Part shown: positions 63,261 through 64,000 of the stretch, in pieces
Layout of the letters: every line of letters starts with the position of its first letter
Position numbering within the stretch: position 1 is the first letter of the stretch
Origin: Gorsachius magnificus
Lineage: Eukaryota > Chordata > Aves > Pelecaniformes > Ardeidae
DNA: 64,000 nt
Assembly (NCBI GenBank): GCA_034008185.1
Contig: CM067084.1
Span: 46,079,099 to 46,143,098, forward strand
Direction of reading: 5' to 3'
The notes under the pieces: generated by a model
Database searches by the model: none
Told to the model about the DNA's origin: nothing
Seen by the model: the letters and a program-made list of their open reading frames with translations, nothing else
Position numbers and translations under genes: made by a program

Positions 63261-64000
63261 AAAACTGAATCGATAGATTTCTTTAGCTATTCTTTTACTC
63301 TCTCTAATAGAATTCTTTCTGACAGACATTACAAGTTTATTGTTCTGAGATTATTTTGAGAACTATTTATTTTATAATGGAAAAATACAAAGGCAGAGCT
63401 CTAGTTTTGCCAGCATATGACCTACAGATGTCTGCTGCTGCTTCTTTATGATTTTCCACTTCTTTATTAGTGTAAAAACAGAAAAAACATGTTTTTACAG
63501 TATGCATATACAATGGATTTCACTAGTTTTCTTCTAAAACTGAATGTTTCAGAAAGAGAAGCTATAGTTGTGTGCTTTCGAAAGCTCCCAAAAAGATTTA
63601 TATTATAAAATGAAGCTGGTTAGAACTATTTCCTTTTCCATTTTGCCTTGTTGCAAGTCCTGTTCCCAAAATAGCAGGACAGCTTTTCTCTGAGTCAGCA
63701 AATGTTAGAGCTGGCATTAGCGCTGAGCTGGGATTTAGGTTTTCTAAGACTCCAGCCTTTTGTCTGAGTCCAGGGACTTGCTATGATATCATCAACACAT
63801 CATAAGTATTTGGTGGTCTGATGACAACTTTAGCTTTTAAAAAATCCTGCCGTTACTCATCTCCTATTGAAAGCTTTGACGTATATACTCTTTCAGATCT
63901 AGTCTTGTTCCAATGTAATTCAGGAGAAGTAATGCAGAATCAGACATGCTGTGTACAATTACACTGCCATGAAATTAGGAACGCAAATGTTCCACTGATA
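63261..64000. other. AT-rich DNA, nothing recognised
   Basis: The last 740 bp hold no supported gene or repeat. Confidence 0.55.

Noticed and set aside
62997..63329. 110-codon minus-strand ORF
   Set aside because: It overlaps the decayed L2-type LINE and is best read as a remnant frame, not a host gene.
1..64000. tRNA, rRNA, CRISPR array, operon or bacterial system
   Set aside because: The window is vertebrate in character (CR1, LTRs, AT-rich desert). No tRNA-like cloverleaf, regularly spaced repeat array or dense coding was seen.

Overview
The window looks like a gene-poor, AT-rich stretch of a bird nuclear genome. The bird assignment rests on three short 3' ends of CR1 LINEs, the typical avian retrotransposon (about 1453-1531, 14186-14297 and 30454-30574), and on a 578-bp solo LTR of a family I recognise from many non-galliform birds (22666-23716, in two halves). 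No exon of a known protein was recognised. Open reading frames are all short (the longest is 143 codons), start and stop at random, and show no domain. The window could be intergenic desert or the inside of a very large intron; the sequence alone does not decide between them.

Layout. From 1 to 8 kb: AT-rich DNA with one CR1 end, two GC-richer patches (about 2500-2960 and 3530-3745) and a perfect 32-bp tandem duplication at 7173-7236. From 7.0 to 13.0 kb: a stop-dense block without a 60-codon ORF, containing sequence whose texture suggests conserved non-coding elements. From 13.1 to 14.3 kb: three CR1 pieces on the minus strand, two of them old coding-region remnants. From 15.8 to 18.2 kb: two candidate regulatory elements. 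From 19.4 to 19.6 kb: AT-rich low-complexity DNA. From 22.67 to 23.72 kb: an LTR split by a second, unrelated 473-bp solo LTR. At 25.08 kb: a possible short spliced exon. From 26.3 to 46.1 kb: mostly featureless, with C-rich tracts, one CR1 end, an AT microsatellite, small tandem duplications and a perfect 22-bp palindrome (39714-39735). From 47 to 60 kb: further candidate conserved elements, one with a perfect RFX X-box (50217-50230). From 62.74 to 63.26 kb: a heavily decayed L2-type LINE fragment on the minus strand.

Nothing here forms a pathway or operon. The plausible functional content is regulatory: candidate enhancer-like elements rich in homeobox, POU-octamer, RFX, PAR-bZIP and TCF/LEF-like motifs. 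The rest is transposon fossils and simple repeats. Calls of conserved elements are inference from composition and motif content and need an alignment to other vertebrates. Repeat-family names come from remembered consensus sequences, not from a search. I found no convincing undescribed biological system; the most specific leads are the 22-bp palindrome, the X-box, the nested LTRs and the candidate exon.
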